DNA from: Enterobacter vonholyi
GTDB taxonomy: Bacteria; Pseudomonadota; Gammaproteobacteria; Enterobacterales; Enterobacteriaceae
NCBI RefSeq assembly: GCF_008364555.1
Contig: NZ_VTUC01000006.1
Span: forward strand, 1 to 64,000
DNA length: 64,000 bases
Reading direction: 5' to 3'
The translations under genes and the position numbers were made by a program. Within the stretch, counting starts at the first letter, position 1, and each line of letters starts with the position of its first letter. Below, one piece after another: positions 9,085 through 18,073 of the stretch. The notes under the pieces are model-generated. The model was given only the letters and a program-made list of their open reading frames with translations. It searched no databases and had not been told where the DNA came from.

Positions 9085-10992
9085 ATGCGGTTGTTTATTG
9101 CCGAAAAGCCGAGCCTGGCCCGTGCCATCGCCGACGTGCTGCCTAAGCCGCATCGCAAAGGCGACGGCTTTATCGAATGCGGTAACGGGCAGGTGGTTAC
9201 ATGGTGTATTGGTCACCTGCTTGAGCAGGCGCAGCCGGATGTCTATGACAGCCGCTACGCCCGCTGGAATTTGAACGATCTGCCCATCGTGCCTGAAAAA
9301 TGGCGCCTGCAGCCCCGACCTTCGGTGACCAAACAGCTCAACGTGATCAAGCGCTTCCTGCATGAAGCCGATGAAATCGTGCACGCGGGTGACCCGGACA
9401 GGGAAGGACAGCTGCTGGTGGATGAGGTGCTGGACTATCTGGAGCTCGCGCCGGAAAAGCGTCAGCAGGTGCAGCGCTGCCTGATCAACGACCTCAACCC
9501 GCAGGCGGTGGAGCGTGCGATCTCGCGCCTGCGCGCCAACAGCGAATTTATCCCGCTGTGCGTCTCGGCATTAGCCCGCGCGCGCGCCGACTGGCTGTAC
9601 GGCATCAATATGACCCGCGCCTACACCATTCTTGGGCGCAACGCGGGCTATCAGGGCGTGCTCTCCGTGGGGCGCGTGCAGACGCCGGTGCTGGGGCTGG
9701 TCGTGCGTCGCGATGAAGAGATTGAAAACTTCGTCGCCAAAGATTTCTTTGAGGTGAAAGCGCATATCGTCACGCCTGAAGACGAGCGTTTTACCGCCGT
9801 CTGGCAGCCGAGCGATGCCTGCGAATCGTATCAGGATGAAGAGGGGCGTCTGCTGCACCGTCCGCTGGCGGATCATGTGGTTAACCGCATTACCGGACAG
9901 CCCGCTATCGTCACCAGCTATAACGATAAACGGGAATCAGAACCCGCGCCGCTGCCGTTCTCGCTGTCGGCCCTGCAGATTGAGGCCGCGAAGCGCTTTG
10001 GCCTCAGCGCGCAGAACGTGCTGGACATCTGCCAGAAGCTCTATGAAACCCACAAGCTGATCACCTATCCGCGTTCGGACAGCCGCTACCTGCCTGAAGA
10101 GCATTTTGCCGGTCGTCATTCGGTGATGAACGCCATTAGCGTGCACGCGCCGGATCTGCTGCCGCAGCCGGCGGTTAATCCGGATACCCATAATCGCTGC
10201 TGGGACGATAAAAAAGTCGATGCCCACCACGCGATTATCCCGACGGCGCGCGCCAGCAGCGTCAACCTGACGGATAACGAAGCGAAGGTCTACAACCTGA
10301 TCGCTCGTCAGTACCTGATGCAGTTCTGCCCGGACGCGGTGTTCCGCAAATGCGTGATCGAGCTGGAAATCGCAAAAGGGAAGTTTATCGCCAAAGCCCG
10401 TTTCCTCGCGGAAGCAGGCTGGCGCACGCTGCTCGGCAACAAAGAGCGTGACGAGGAGAACGACGGTACGCCGCTGCCAGTGGTGGCTAAAGACGACGAG
10501 CTGCTGTGCGAGAAAGGGGAAGTGGTGGAACGCCAGACCCAGCCGCCGCGCCATTTCACCGATGCGACGCTGCTGTCGGCGATGACCGGGATCGCCCGGT
10601 TCGTGCAGGATAAAGATCTGAAGAAGATCCTGCGCGCCACCGACGGTCTGGGTACGGAAGCGACGCGAGCGGGGATCATCGAGCTGCTCTTTAAGCGCGG
10701 TTTTCTTGAGAAGAAGGGGCGCTATATCCATTCGACCGAGCCGGGACGCGCGCTGATTCATTCCCTGCCGGAGCTGGCCGCCAGGCCGGACATGACCGCG
10801 CACTGGGAATCGGTGCTGACGCAGATCAGCGAGAAGCAGTGTCGCTATCAGGACTTTATGCAGCCGCTGGTCGGGACGCTTTACCAGCTGATCGATCAGG
10901 CGCGCAGCACGCCGGTGAAAACGTTCAGAGGGATGGTTGCACCCGGTGGTGGCGCGAAGAAACCGTTTAAAAAGAAAAAGAGCGCGGCCTGA
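9085..10992 (+). CDS. topB: DNA topoisomerase III
   Basis: Type IA topoisomerase that decatenates DNA and resolves recombination intermediates, with RecQ family helicases in related systems. The N-terminal Toprim domain shows [13 protein letters not shown] and [10 protein letters not shown]. The active-site tyrosine is in [13 protein letters not shown] (around residue 325). Start ATG 9085 lies 4 bases after selD. At 635 residues it is about 18 shorter than E. coli TopB; the basic C-terminal tail ([11 protein letters not shown]) is truncated but still positively charged. Confidence 0.96.
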   Translation: MRLFIAEKPSLARAIADVLPKPHRKGDGFIECGNGQVVTWCIGHLLEQAQPDVYDSRYARWNLNDLPIVPEKWRLQPRPSVTKQLNVIKRFLHEADEIVHAGDPDREGQLLVDEVLDYLELAPEKRQQVQRCLINDLNPQAVERAISRLRANSEFIPLCVSALARARADWLYGINMTRAYTILGRNAGYQGVLSVGRVQTPVLGLVVRRDEEIENFVAKDFFEVKAHIVTPEDERFTAVWQPSDACESYQDEEGRLLHRPLADHVVNRITGQPAIVTSYNDKRESEPAPLPFSLSALQIEAAKRFGLSAQNVLDICQKLYETHKLITYPRSDSRYLPEEHFAGRHSVMNAISVHAPDLLPQPAVNPDTHNRCWDDKKVDAHHAIIPTARASSVNLTDNEAKVYNLIARQYLMQFCPDAVFRKCVIELEIAKGKFIAKARFLAEAGWRTLLGNKERDEENDGTPLPVVAKDDELLCEKGEVVERQTQPPRHFTDATLLSAMTGIARFVQDKDLKKILRATDGLGTEATRAGIIELLFKRGFLEKKGRYIHSTEPGRALIHSLPELAARPDMTAHWESVLTQISEKQCRYQDFMQPLVGTLYQLIDQARSTPVKTFRGMVAPGGGAKKPFKKKKSAA

Positions 10993-11005
10993 TACACCCG
11001 GTTTA

Positions 11006-11045
11006 CCCCCTCTCTCTGTGGGAGAGGGCCGGGGTGAGGGCACCC
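11006..11045. repeat. GC-rich intergenic palindrome, copy B
   Basis: Contains CCCTCTCTCTGTGGGAGAGGG followed by CCGGGGTGAGGGCA, lying between the convergent ends of topB and gdhA. The same core and flank recur, inverted, at 29825-29860, and the core alone at 3584-3606. Confidence 0.7.
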
Positions 11046-11063
11046 GGCCGCACGCTATAAACC

Positions 11064-12407
11064 TTAAATCACACCCTGCCCAATCATCGCATCCGCCACC
11101 TTCACGAATCCGGCGATATTCGCCCCGCGCACGTAGTTGGTTTGCAATGCCTCGCCGCCGTACTCCACGCAGGCATGGTGAATATCCAGCATGATGTGAT
11201 GCAGGCGGGCATCCACTTTTTCCGCCTTCCAGCCGAGACGCGCGGCGTTTTGCGCCATCTCCAGGCCGGACGTCGCCACGCCGCCCGCGTTGGCAGCCTT
11301 GCCCGGTGCAAACAGTACGCCCGCTTCCAGGAACAGATCCGTCGCTTCGATAGTGGTCGGCATATTCGCCCCTTCGGCTATCGCCTTCACGCCATTGCTA
11401 ATCAGCGTACGCGCGGCGTCCACGTCCAGCTCATTCTGAGTGGCGCACGGCAAAGCGATATCCACCGGCACGCCCCACGGCTGTTTGCCTTCAAGATAGG
11501 TCAAGCCAAACTCCCGGGCATAATCTGCAAGACGGCCATCGCGGCTGGCTTTTATTTCACACAGGCGTGCCAGCTTCTCCTTCGTAAAGCCCGCTTCATC
11601 CACCACCGTTCCGCTGGAGTCAGAGGCGGTTACCACGCGAGCGCCAAACTGCATCGCTTTCTCAATCGCGTACTGCGCCACGTTACCGGAGCCGGACACC
11701 GCGACGCGCATGCCTTCAAAGCCTAAACCGTGGCGCTTGAGCATGGCCTCGGTGAAGTAAACCAGGCCGTACCCGGTCGCTTCCGGGCGGATCAGGCTCC
11801 CACCAAACGACAGCCCCTTACCGGTAAAGACGCAGGCGCTGTTGTTGGCGAGCTTTTTCATCATCCCGGCCATAAAGCCCACTTCACGTCCGCCGACGCC
11901 GATATCACCGGCAGGCACGTCGGTGTCAGGACCAAGATGGCGATAGAGTTCGGTCATCAGCGCCTGGCAGAAACGCATGATTTCACCTTCGCTTTTGCCT
12001 TTCGGGTCGAAATCGCTGCCGCCTTTCCCGCCGCCCATGGGCAGCGTGGTGAGGGCGTTTTTAAAGGTCTGCTCGAAGCCGAGGAATTTCAGAATCGACA
12101 GGTTCACGGACGGATGGAAACGCATGCCGCCCTTAAACGGGCCGATGGCCGAGTTGAACTGTACGCGCCACGCGCGGTTAACCTGCACCTGATTGCGATC
12201 GTCAACCCACGTCACGCGGAACTGGATCACGCGCTCTGGCTCGACCAGGCGTTCGAGCAAAGACATCTGGCGATAGCGCGGGTTTTGTTCAAGGAAGGGC
12301 CACAGGGTGGTCATCACCTCACGCACGGCCTGCGCGAACTCGCTTTGGTGCGGGTCGCGCTGCTGAACGTGGGCAAGGAAACTTTCCAGAGAGCGTGTCT
12401 GATCCAT
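11064..12407 (-). CDS. gdhA: NADP-specific glutamate dehydrogenase
   Basis: Catalyses reductive amination of 2-oxoglutarate to glutamate, the low-affinity ammonium assimilation route. It has 447 residues like the E. coli hexameric enzyme. The glutamate-binding and catalytic lysine region reads PMGGGKGGSDFDPKG (around 123-137), and the Rossmann motif is VSGSGNVAQYA. In E. coli ynjI lies between topB and gdhA; it is absent here and only a palindromic repeat remains. The 230 bases upstream, shared with divergent ynjH, contain the promoters. Confidence 0.97.
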   Translation of the reverse strand: MDQTRSLESFLAHVQQRDPHQSEFAQAVREVMTTLWPFLEQNPRYRQMSLLERLVEPERVIQFRVTWVDDRNQVQVNRAWRVQFNSAIGPFKGGMRFHPSVNLSILKFLGFEQTFKNALTTLPMGGGKGGSDFDPKGKSEGEIMRFCQALMTELYRHLGPDTDVPAGDIGVGGREVGFMAGMMKKLANNSACVFTGKGLSFGGSLIRPEATGYGLVYFTEAMLKRHGLGFEGMRVAVSGSGNVAQYAIEKAMQFGARVVTASDSSGTVVDEAGFTKEKLARLCEIKASRDGRLADYAREFGLTYLEGKQPWGVPVDIALPCATQNELDVDAARTLISNGVKAIAEGANMPTTIEATDLFLEAGVLFAPGKAANAGGVATSGLEMAQNAARLGWKAEKVDARLHHIMLDIHHACVEYGGEALQTNYVRGANIAGFVKVADAMIGQGVI

Positions 12408-12636
12408 AGATATAAGAACCTCTTATAATAATGTTTGTATATGACTTATGCGATTTGTGTTGTTTTTTTGACTATAACACCCGTACTGCTTTGTCTGGCA
12501 AGCAGAAATTTAGGACGAAAGGGAAATTAATGAGCGCGCGGGCGTCATAACCAAAAGCGATGACGAGATAAATTAAAGGTTCCGCGCGGGTTTACCGTTA
12601 TAGTCATTATCAAGGGAACAACAGGAAGATGTGTCT

Positions 12637-12915
12637 ATGAAACGTTATCTATTAACCGCGTTATGTCTGATCTTCACCGCTGGCGCGCAGGCTGACCGCA
12701 TTCGTCCGGACGTGGAAGTGAATGTGCCGCCGGAAGTGTTTAGCTCCAGCGGCCAGAATCAAACGGTGCAGCCCTGTAATCAGTGTTGCATCTATCAGAA
12801 TCAGAACTACTCGGAAGGCGCCGTGGTGAAAGCGGACGGCATTCTGCTGCAGTGCCAGCGCGACGAGCGCGCCATCAGCACGAACCCGCTGGTCTGGCGT
12901 CGCGTAAAACAATAA
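12637..12915 (+). CDS. ynjH: DUF1496 periplasmic protein YnjH
   Basis: A small secreted protein of unknown function. A signal peptide (MKRYLLTALCLIFTAGAQA) is followed by about 73 mature residues with a CxxCC cluster (PCNQCCIY) and a third conserved cysteine in LLQCQRD, probably forming disulfides. ATG 12637 is chosen; a GTG two codons upstream (12631) is possible and close to the AGGAAG ribosome site. Its last 41 bases overlap the 3' end of the convergent nudG gene. Confidence 0.88.
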   Translation: MKRYLLTALCLIFTAGAQADRIRPDVEVNVPPEVFSSSGQNQTVQPCNQCCIYQNQNYSEGAVVKADGILLQCQRDERAISTNPLVWRRVKQ

Positions 12916-13291
12916 ACGCTTCCAGCAGGGGAATATCCGCGGGGGCTAAGGCGTAGCCGAACGCCTCTTCCGGCGTACACCACGCCAGCGCGCTGTGGTA
13001 GTGCGCCGTGAGCGCACCGCTAAACGCAGGAACGTGCCAGGCGTGCAGGTTGATTAACCGCTGCGAGACCTCGCGCTGGTGGCTTGCCACGTATTGCGCG
13101 GGCAGCGCTTCAATACCCAACTCTTCACGCAGCTCGCGGATAAGCGCCTCGGGCTGGGTTTCACCCGCCTCGACTTTGCCGCCTGCAAATTCCCACATGC
13201 CCGGCTGGTCGGCGTGGGCAGGGCGCTGTGCCAGTAAAATTTTGTCGTCTTTTTCGATGATGGCGGCAACGACATCGAGTGTTTTCAGCAT
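12875..13291 (-). CDS. nudG: Nudix hydrolase NudG (CTP / oxidised nucleotide pyrophosphohydrolase)
   Basis: Hydrolyses pyrimidine and oxidised nucleoside triphosphates such as 5-hydroxy-CTP and 8-oxo-dGTP, acting in nucleotide-pool cleaning. The complete Nudix box GGKVEAGETQ...RELREELGI is at about residues 37-60. ATG 13291 gives 138 residues, near the 135 of E. coli; a TTG three codons upstream is in frame but less likely. The 3' end overlaps ynjH on the opposite strand, giving complementary mRNA tails. Confidence 0.94.
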   Translation of the reverse strand: MLKTLDVVAAIIEKDDKILLAQRPAHADQPGMWEFAGGKVEAGETQPEALIRELREELGIEALPAQYVASHQREVSQRLINLHAWHVPAFSGALTAHYHSALAWCTPEEAFGYALAPADIPLLEAFIVLRDARPAGSC

Positions 13292-13366
13292 GGTCGTCAA
13301 TAATTGATGGCGAAAAAAGACATATTATCGTGCCCTTTCTCAGAGTCCAGCTATCAGGAGAATCAG

Positions 13367-13936
13367 GTGAAAGAGACTACCGCCTGGGTTGCCCCTATCG
13401 AATCCCTTCCCGCCAGCCTTAAACCGATTGCCGTCATGCAGAAAAGGCATTTTGGCGCGGTGCTGAATCCCACGCGCTGGTGGGGGCGCATGCCGCGTCT
13501 GTTCTGGCTGGTGGCGCTGTTCGTCGGTTTTCTGGAGCGTCGTCGCGCGCGCCTGACGCCCGTTCTTCGTTCGCTGCTCATGACGCGGGTATCCCAGCTC
13601 TGCCACTGCGCTTTCTGTATTGATGCCAACAGCCTGCGGCTGGCCGAGCGCAGCGGGGCGCTGGATAAGGTGCAGGCCGTGAGCGACTGGCAGGGTTCCG
13701 CCTTGTTCACGGAGCAGGAGCGCGCGGCGCTGGCCTACGCCGAGGCGGTGACCGCCACGCCGCCCCGGGCGGATGAGGCCATCAGAGCGGCGCTGAAGCG
13801 CCACTTTACGGATGACGCCATCACCGAGATGACGGCGCTCATTGCCTTTCAGAATCTCTCCGCCCGCTTTAACGCCGCGCTGGACATCCCGGCGCAGGGG
13901 CTGTGCGCCACATTTAACGAGACGCCTCATGCTTGA
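13367..13936 (+). CDS. ynjA: AhpD/carboxymuconolactone decarboxylase-family protein, YnjA-like
   Basis: An all-helical AhpD-fold protein of 189 residues with the redox CxxC-type site CHCAFCIDAN, suggesting a peroxidase or disulfide reductase role; its substrate is unknown. The RWWGR.P..F.L..LFVG.LERRR region resembles E. coli YnjA. The GTG at 13367 is preceded by AGGAG at 6 bases and is preferred to the longer frame from 13304. In E. coli ynjA lies upstream of ynjB; here it sits between nudG and ynjF and overlaps ynjF by 8 bases, so the position differs even if the family call is right. Confidence 0.8.
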   Translation: MKETTAWVAPIESLPASLKPIAVMQKRHFGAVLNPTRWWGRMPRLFWLVALFVGFLERRRARLTPVLRSLLMTRVSQLCHCAFCIDANSLRLAERSGALDKVQAVSDWQGSALFTEQERAALAYAEAVTATPPRADEAIRAALKRHFTDDAITEMTALIAFQNLSARFNAALDIPAQGLCATFNETPHA

Positions 13937-14546
13937 TCGCCATCTTCACCCTCGGATAAAACCCGCTCTGAATTTTATGGTCTCCGTGCTGGACCGACCG
14001 GGCATTACGCCCGACGGATTGACTCTGACAGGGTTTGCCATCGGCGTGCTGGCGCTGCCGTTTCTGGCCCTCGGCTGGTATCCGGCGGCGCTGGTCGCCA
14101 TCGTGCTTAACCGCCTGCTGGACGGGCTGGACGGGGCGCTGGCGCGCCGCAGAGGGCTGAGCGATGCGGGGGGATTTCTCGATATCGCGCTCGATTTTCT
14201 GTTCTACGCCCTGGTGCCGTTTGGCTTTGCGCTGGCTGCTCCGGCAGAGAATGCGCTGGCGGCCGCATGGCTGCTGTTTGCGTTTATCGGGACCGGCAGC
14301 AGTTTTCTGGCGTTTGCGGCGCTGGCCGCAAAGCACGACATCGACAACCCCGGCTATGCGCATAAGTCGTTTTATTACATCGGTGGGTTAACGGAAGGAA
14401 CGGAGACCATCGCGCTGTTCGTGCTGTGCTGCCTCTTCCCGGCGCACTTTACGCTGTTCGCGTGGGTATTCGGCGCGCTGTGCTGGCTGACCACCACAAC
14501 GCGCGTCTGGAGCGGCTATGTGACGCTGAAGTCACTCAACCCTTAG
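13929..14546 (+). CDS. ynjF: CDP-alcohol phosphatidyltransferase-family inner membrane protein YnjF
   Basis: Integral membrane enzyme of the CDP-alcohol phosphatidyltransferase family, which transfers a phosphatidyl group from CDP-diacylglycerol to an alcohol. The metal-binding motif is clear: DGLDGALARRRGLSDAG followed by D..xD (around residues 63-87). About six membrane segments follow. The lipid product is unknown. ATG 13929 overlaps the stop of the ynjA-like gene, indicating translational coupling. Its 3' end overlaps the convergent ynjE gene by 4 bases. Confidence 0.9.
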   Translation: MLDRHLHPRIKPALNFMVSVLDRPGITPDGLTLTGFAIGVLALPFLALGWYPAALVAIVLNRLLDGLDGALARRRGLSDAGGFLDIALDFLFYALVPFGFALAAPAENALAAAWLLFAFIGTGSSFLAFAALAAKHDIDNPGYAHKSFYYIGGLTEGTETIALFVLCCLFPAHFTLFAWVFGALCWLTTTTRVWSGYVTLKSLNP

Positions 14547-15850
14547 AGAGCGCTCTCTGGCCCACGCTCTCCGCTGGTGACCGGGGTCTGCGGGTGACTG
14601 CTCCATTCGTACCAGCCGCCGTCATAGACGGCGACATTCTTCCAGCCCATCGCCCGGGCGTACATAAAGGTTTCGGACGCCCGCCAGCCGGTGCCGCAGT
14701 AAAACGCGACGTGCTGTTCCGGCAGAATATTCCAGCGCTTCCACTGGGCGGCGATATCGTCCGCGCTGCGCATGGTGCCATCCGGGTTATGGAAATCCTC
14801 CATGTGGGTCGCATCGCTGCCCGCGTGGCCCCAGCGGGCACCGGCAATTTCACCTTTTGGTTTGATGTAGCTGTAGCCGCTGGTTTCGCCGATGAACTCC
14901 GGCCACGAGCGAATGCTGACCAGGGAGGCATCCTGACGGTGCAGCATGCCGCGCGCCTGTTCCATATCCACCATCAGCTGCGGCTGACCGGGGATCGGCG
15001 CGCCAAAATCGGGGGCGGGCGTCACTTTATCGGGCGTGCCGCGCTCAACCGGCAGGCCTGCATCTGACCACGCCTTCCAGCCGCCGTCGAGAATACGCAC
15101 ATCCTTCACGCCCGCATACAGCATAATCTGCGCCACCCGCGCGGCGGCGTAGACGTCGCGGCCATACAAAATGACGGTGGTATCGTGACGGATCCCGTGC
15201 TTCGCCAGCATCGCTTTGAGCTTGTCGTCGGAGACTTTATTCCACAGCGGCTCGCTTTCCACCTCGTTGGTGTCGATATAGCCCGCGCCGGGAATGTGGT
15301 TCAGCAGGTAAAACTTCGGTGCGCCCCAGGCGGCCTCAATCACTTTCCAGTCACCTGACGGCGCAGCGGTGATGGGTTTACCCTGCTGGAGGCGATGGAT
15401 CCACTCCGGGTAAACCAGCTGTTCAAAGTGCGGCAGGCGCTGAAGGCGCTCGGGCGTCTGCAGAGCGTCGCTGAGCAGCGAAACGTGGCGATATCCTGCT
15501 TTCTCCAGACGGGCTTTCACCGCCTGGTTATCCCTATCGTCACCGTACAGGGCGATGGCCGTCGCAGGGGTCAACTGATGCTGTTTTGCCCAAAGCGCAA
15601 GCTGCTCGTCACTCATTGCGCTAAGCCAGGCGGCAGCAAGGTTGAGTGCGGCGGGTTCATGCCCGGAGGGGCCGCTGAGCGTCTGCGGCCAGCCGTTATA
15701 AAACGCGCTGGCGCGGGTGTCGACAGGCGTGCCGTGCTGCGCCTGAAGCTGAGACAGCGTGATGGCGTTGGGCATATCAGCCGCCAGAGAGGAAAAAGAA
15801 GCGAGGCCGCAGAGCAGAGCCAGCGCGGTCAGTTGAGAAACACGTTTCAT
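14543..15850 (-). CDS. ynjE: Periplasmic thiosulfate sulfurtransferase YnjE
   Basis: Rhodanese-type enzyme that transfers sulfur from thiosulfate to a thiol acceptor. It has 435 residues, as in E. coli, with a cleavable signal peptide (MKRVSQLTALALLCGLASF..AAD), so it acts in the periplasm. Three rhodanese-like modules are expected; the active-site cysteine is in HVAFYCGTGWRASE near the C-terminus. ATG 15850 is chosen over a longer frame that reaches into the ynjD end. It is the last gene of the leftward ynjBCDE run. Confidence 0.93.
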   Translation of the reverse strand: MKRVSQLTALALLCGLASFSSLAADMPNAITLSQLQAQHGTPVDTRASAFYNGWPQTLSGPSGHEPAALNLAAAWLSAMSDEQLALWAKQHQLTPATAIALYGDDRDNQAVKARLEKAGYRHVSLLSDALQTPERLQRLPHFEQLVYPEWIHRLQQGKPITAAPSGDWKVIEAAWGAPKFYLLNHIPGAGYIDTNEVESEPLWNKVSDDKLKAMLAKHGIRHDTTVILYGRDVYAAARVAQIMLYAGVKDVRILDGGWKAWSDAGLPVERGTPDKVTPAPDFGAPIPGQPQLMVDMEQARGMLHRQDASLVSIRSWPEFIGETSGYSYIKPKGEIAGARWGHAGSDATHMEDFHNPDGTMRSADDIAAQWKRWNILPEQHVAFYCGTGWRASETFMYARAMGWKNVAVYDGGWYEWSSHPQTPVTSGERGPESAL

Positions 15851-15923
15851 CGAATAACCTGACGTCAATAAAAGAGGGGGGCATTGTCGTCTCTCCCGAA
15901 ACGTAAAACATTGCGTTAGCACA

Positions 15924-16544
15924 TTATTGCCAGCGAGAAATCTCAATCAGCTTGCCGCCGGGCGGAATATCGTCCTCATCGTGCGTGACCAGCACCACCG
16001 GGATATTGCGCGAGCGGACGGCGTCAAACACCCATGCCCGAAATGAGGCCCGCAACGCTTTATCGAGGCGGCTGAACGGTTCATCCAGCAGCAGCGCCTG
16101 CGGCTCCGCGAGCAGGGCCCGCAGCAGGCTGACCCGGGCTCGCTCCCCGCCGGAGAGGGTGGCTGGATCGCTGGCGTAATGGCCGCTTAGCCCGGCGGAA
16201 TCCAGCGCCTGCGCGACCGCCTCCCGCCGCGCGCGTCCGGCGATGCGCTCGGGCAGCGCCAGCAGCAAATTCTGCCCGACGCTGAACTGTTCGAACAGCA
16301 GCGCGTCCTGAAAGAGAATACCCAGCCCGCGGGACTCCACGGGAAGACCGTCGCAGCGACGCGCGTCGAGCCACAGTTCGCCCCGCGCCTGGAAATCGTC
16401 TGACAGCGCGCCGACCATCCAGGCAAAAAGGGTCGATTTGCCGCTGCCGGACGGCCCCATCAGGGTGACGATCTCCCCGCGGGGCACGCAAAAACTGACC
16501 TCGCGGAAAAGCGGTTCGATGGTGAGATTGTTAACCTTCAGCAT
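15924..16544 (-). CDS. ynjD: ABC transporter ATP-binding protein YnjD
   Basis: ATPase of an uncharacterised import system with YnjB and YnjC. At 206 residues it has Walker A GPSGSGKST, the signature LSGGERARV, Walker B ALLLDEPFSRLD and the switch histidine VTHDEDD. The start overlaps the ynjC stop by one base (TAATG), so translation is coupled. It is slightly shorter than the 217-residue E. coli protein at the C-terminus. The substrate is unknown. Confidence 0.94.
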   Translation of the reverse strand: MLKVNNLTIEPLFREVSFCVPRGEIVTLMGPSGSGKSTLFAWMVGALSDDFQARGELWLDARRCDGLPVESRGLGILFQDALLFEQFSVGQNLLLALPERIAGRARREAVAQALDSAGLSGHYASDPATLSGGERARVSLLRALLAEPQALLLDEPFSRLDKALRASFRAWVFDAVRSRNIPVVLVTHDEDDIPPGGKLIEISRWQ

Positions 16545-18073
16545 TAACGTAATCCTTGTCGGTAGCGGCCCACGAGCCGGGATAGCAGGGCAGCAAGACC
16601 AAACACCGTGCCCGTGACCAGCAGTAGTCCCAGCGCCCGGTTAGCGAGGATCGGGATGCTGCCCCCGCTGCTGAGCGCGACGGTTTCGGTCGTCAGCGTG
16701 GCGAAACGCCCCGCGCCCAGCCACAGCGTCGGCATGTATTGCGCCATGCTGACGGAAAAGCCGGTGGTAAAGGCCAGCAGCGCAGGGCGCACCAGCAGGG
16801 GACATTTCAGCAGCAAGAATATTTTTCCCCGTCGCCAGCCGAGCGTTCTGGCGGTGAGGATGAGCCGGGGATCGATCCGCCGCCAGGCGGGCTGCAGCAC
16901 CAGCAGCGTCCACGGCAATACCCACAGGAGGTGGCTCCAGAGCACGGCGGCGTAGTGCCCGTCGATGCCCAGGTGCAACGCAATCGCATACTGGCCGGTG
17001 ACGAGCGGGAGGGCCGGAAGGGCGAGCGGTAACCATACCCACAGCGTGCCGCGCTGCGGACCCCATTCCAGCCAGAGCAAGCCGACGACCAGGGCAATCA
17101 GGGCTGAAAGCAGACCGAAGGAAAGGCTGCTTCCCACCGGGCCAACGTAATTCCTTTGCGCCAGCATCAACAGCACCACGGCGCACATCACGCCGCACGC
17201 GGGGAGGAACCCGCTCAGTGCTCGCTCAGGCAGGAGGCGCTGAGACCGGGGACGCGTCCCCGCGAGTTCCGGAATTGTGCGACGCCATGCTTTCCAGAGG
17301 CCGTACCCGAGGGCGGCAAGCGCGGACAGCAGCAGAAGGAGAAGCAGGCACAGCAGCGTCCCTTTTGCCTGCTGATGCGCGTCGCCCTGGCTCAGCCACT
17401 GCCAGGCCAGCACGGCCAGGGTAGGCGGGTTGCCGGGCCCGAGAACGATCGCCACATCCACGACCGAGAGCGACCACGCCAGCACCGCCAGCATTACTGC
17501 CCCGAGGACAGGTGCGATAGCCGGAATGATCAGCCAGCTGAGCGTCTGAAAACGCCCGTAGCCAAAGGTTTGCAGGACGATCTTCTGCTGCGCGAGCCGC
17601 TTTTCCGGCAGCACGGCATAAATCGCCCACAGCACAAACGCGCTCTCTTTGACCGCGAGCGTCAGGCCCAGTCCGGCGCCGTATCGGTCAAACGGCGGCG
17701 AACAGACAGTGCAGATCTGATAAAACAGACCGCCCTCGGCAAACAGCAGTAGCGCGCCGGTGGCGAACGCCACATGGGGGATCGCCAGCAGCCACGGCAG
17801 ACGGGTAATGAGACGGCGCCAGCGCTTACCGGGCCATAAAAGGCTGACGAGGAAAAGGGCAATCAGCAACGCCCCGAGCGTGGCGATGAGCGTTGAGACC
17901 AGCGTAGCGACGGCCGCCTGCGGGAGCTGCGGATCGTTCAGCAGCTGCTGCCAGTTTGTCACCGAAAACGCCGGTGCCAGCAGCATGGCGCCGGCGGGCA
18001 GGAGCGGTAGATAAATTACCGCCATCGCCAGCCAGACAAGCCCGCTTAGCGGGTGCCGTAACGACGCAGCCAT
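16544..18073 (-). CDS. ynjC: ABC transporter permease YnjC (fused double-domain)
   Basis: A 509-residue inner membrane protein with about twelve hydrophobic segments forming two consecutive binding-protein-dependent permease domains. Such fused permeases occur with ferric iron and thiamine-type importers, but the YnjBCD substrate is not known. The start at 18073 overlaps the end of ynjB by 28 bases; MAASLRHPL aligns with the E. coli N-terminus, so the overlap is probably real. It is coupled to ynjD downstream. Confidence 0.93.
   Translation of the reverse strand: MAASLRHPLSGLVWLAMAVIYLPLLPAGAMLLAPAFSVTNWQQLLNDPQLPQAAVATLVSTLIATLGALLIALFLVSLLWPGKRWRRLITRLPWLLAIPHVAFATGALLLFAEGGLFYQICTVCSPPFDRYGAGLGLTLAVKESAFVLWAIYAVLPEKRLAQQKIVLQTFGYGRFQTLSWLIIPAIAPVLGAVMLAVLAWSLSVVDVAIVLGPGNPPTLAVLAWQWLSQGDAHQQAKGTLLCLLLLLLLSALAALGYGLWKAWRRTIPELAGTRPRSQRLLPERALSGFLPACGVMCAVVLLMLAQRNYVGPVGSSLSFGLLSALIALVVGLLWLEWGPQRGTLWVWLPLALPALPLVTGQYAIALHLGIDGHYAAVLWSHLLWVLPWTLLVLQPAWRRIDPRLILTARTLGWRRGKIFLLLKCPLLVRPALLAFTTGFSVSMAQYMPTLWLGAGRFATLTTETVALSSGGSIPILANRALGLLLVTGTVFGLAALLSRLVGRYRQGLR

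Noticed and set aside
9937..11043. 368-codon frame opposite topB
   Set aside because: Antisense to the topoisomerase catalytic region and ends in an intergenic repeat; not a gene.
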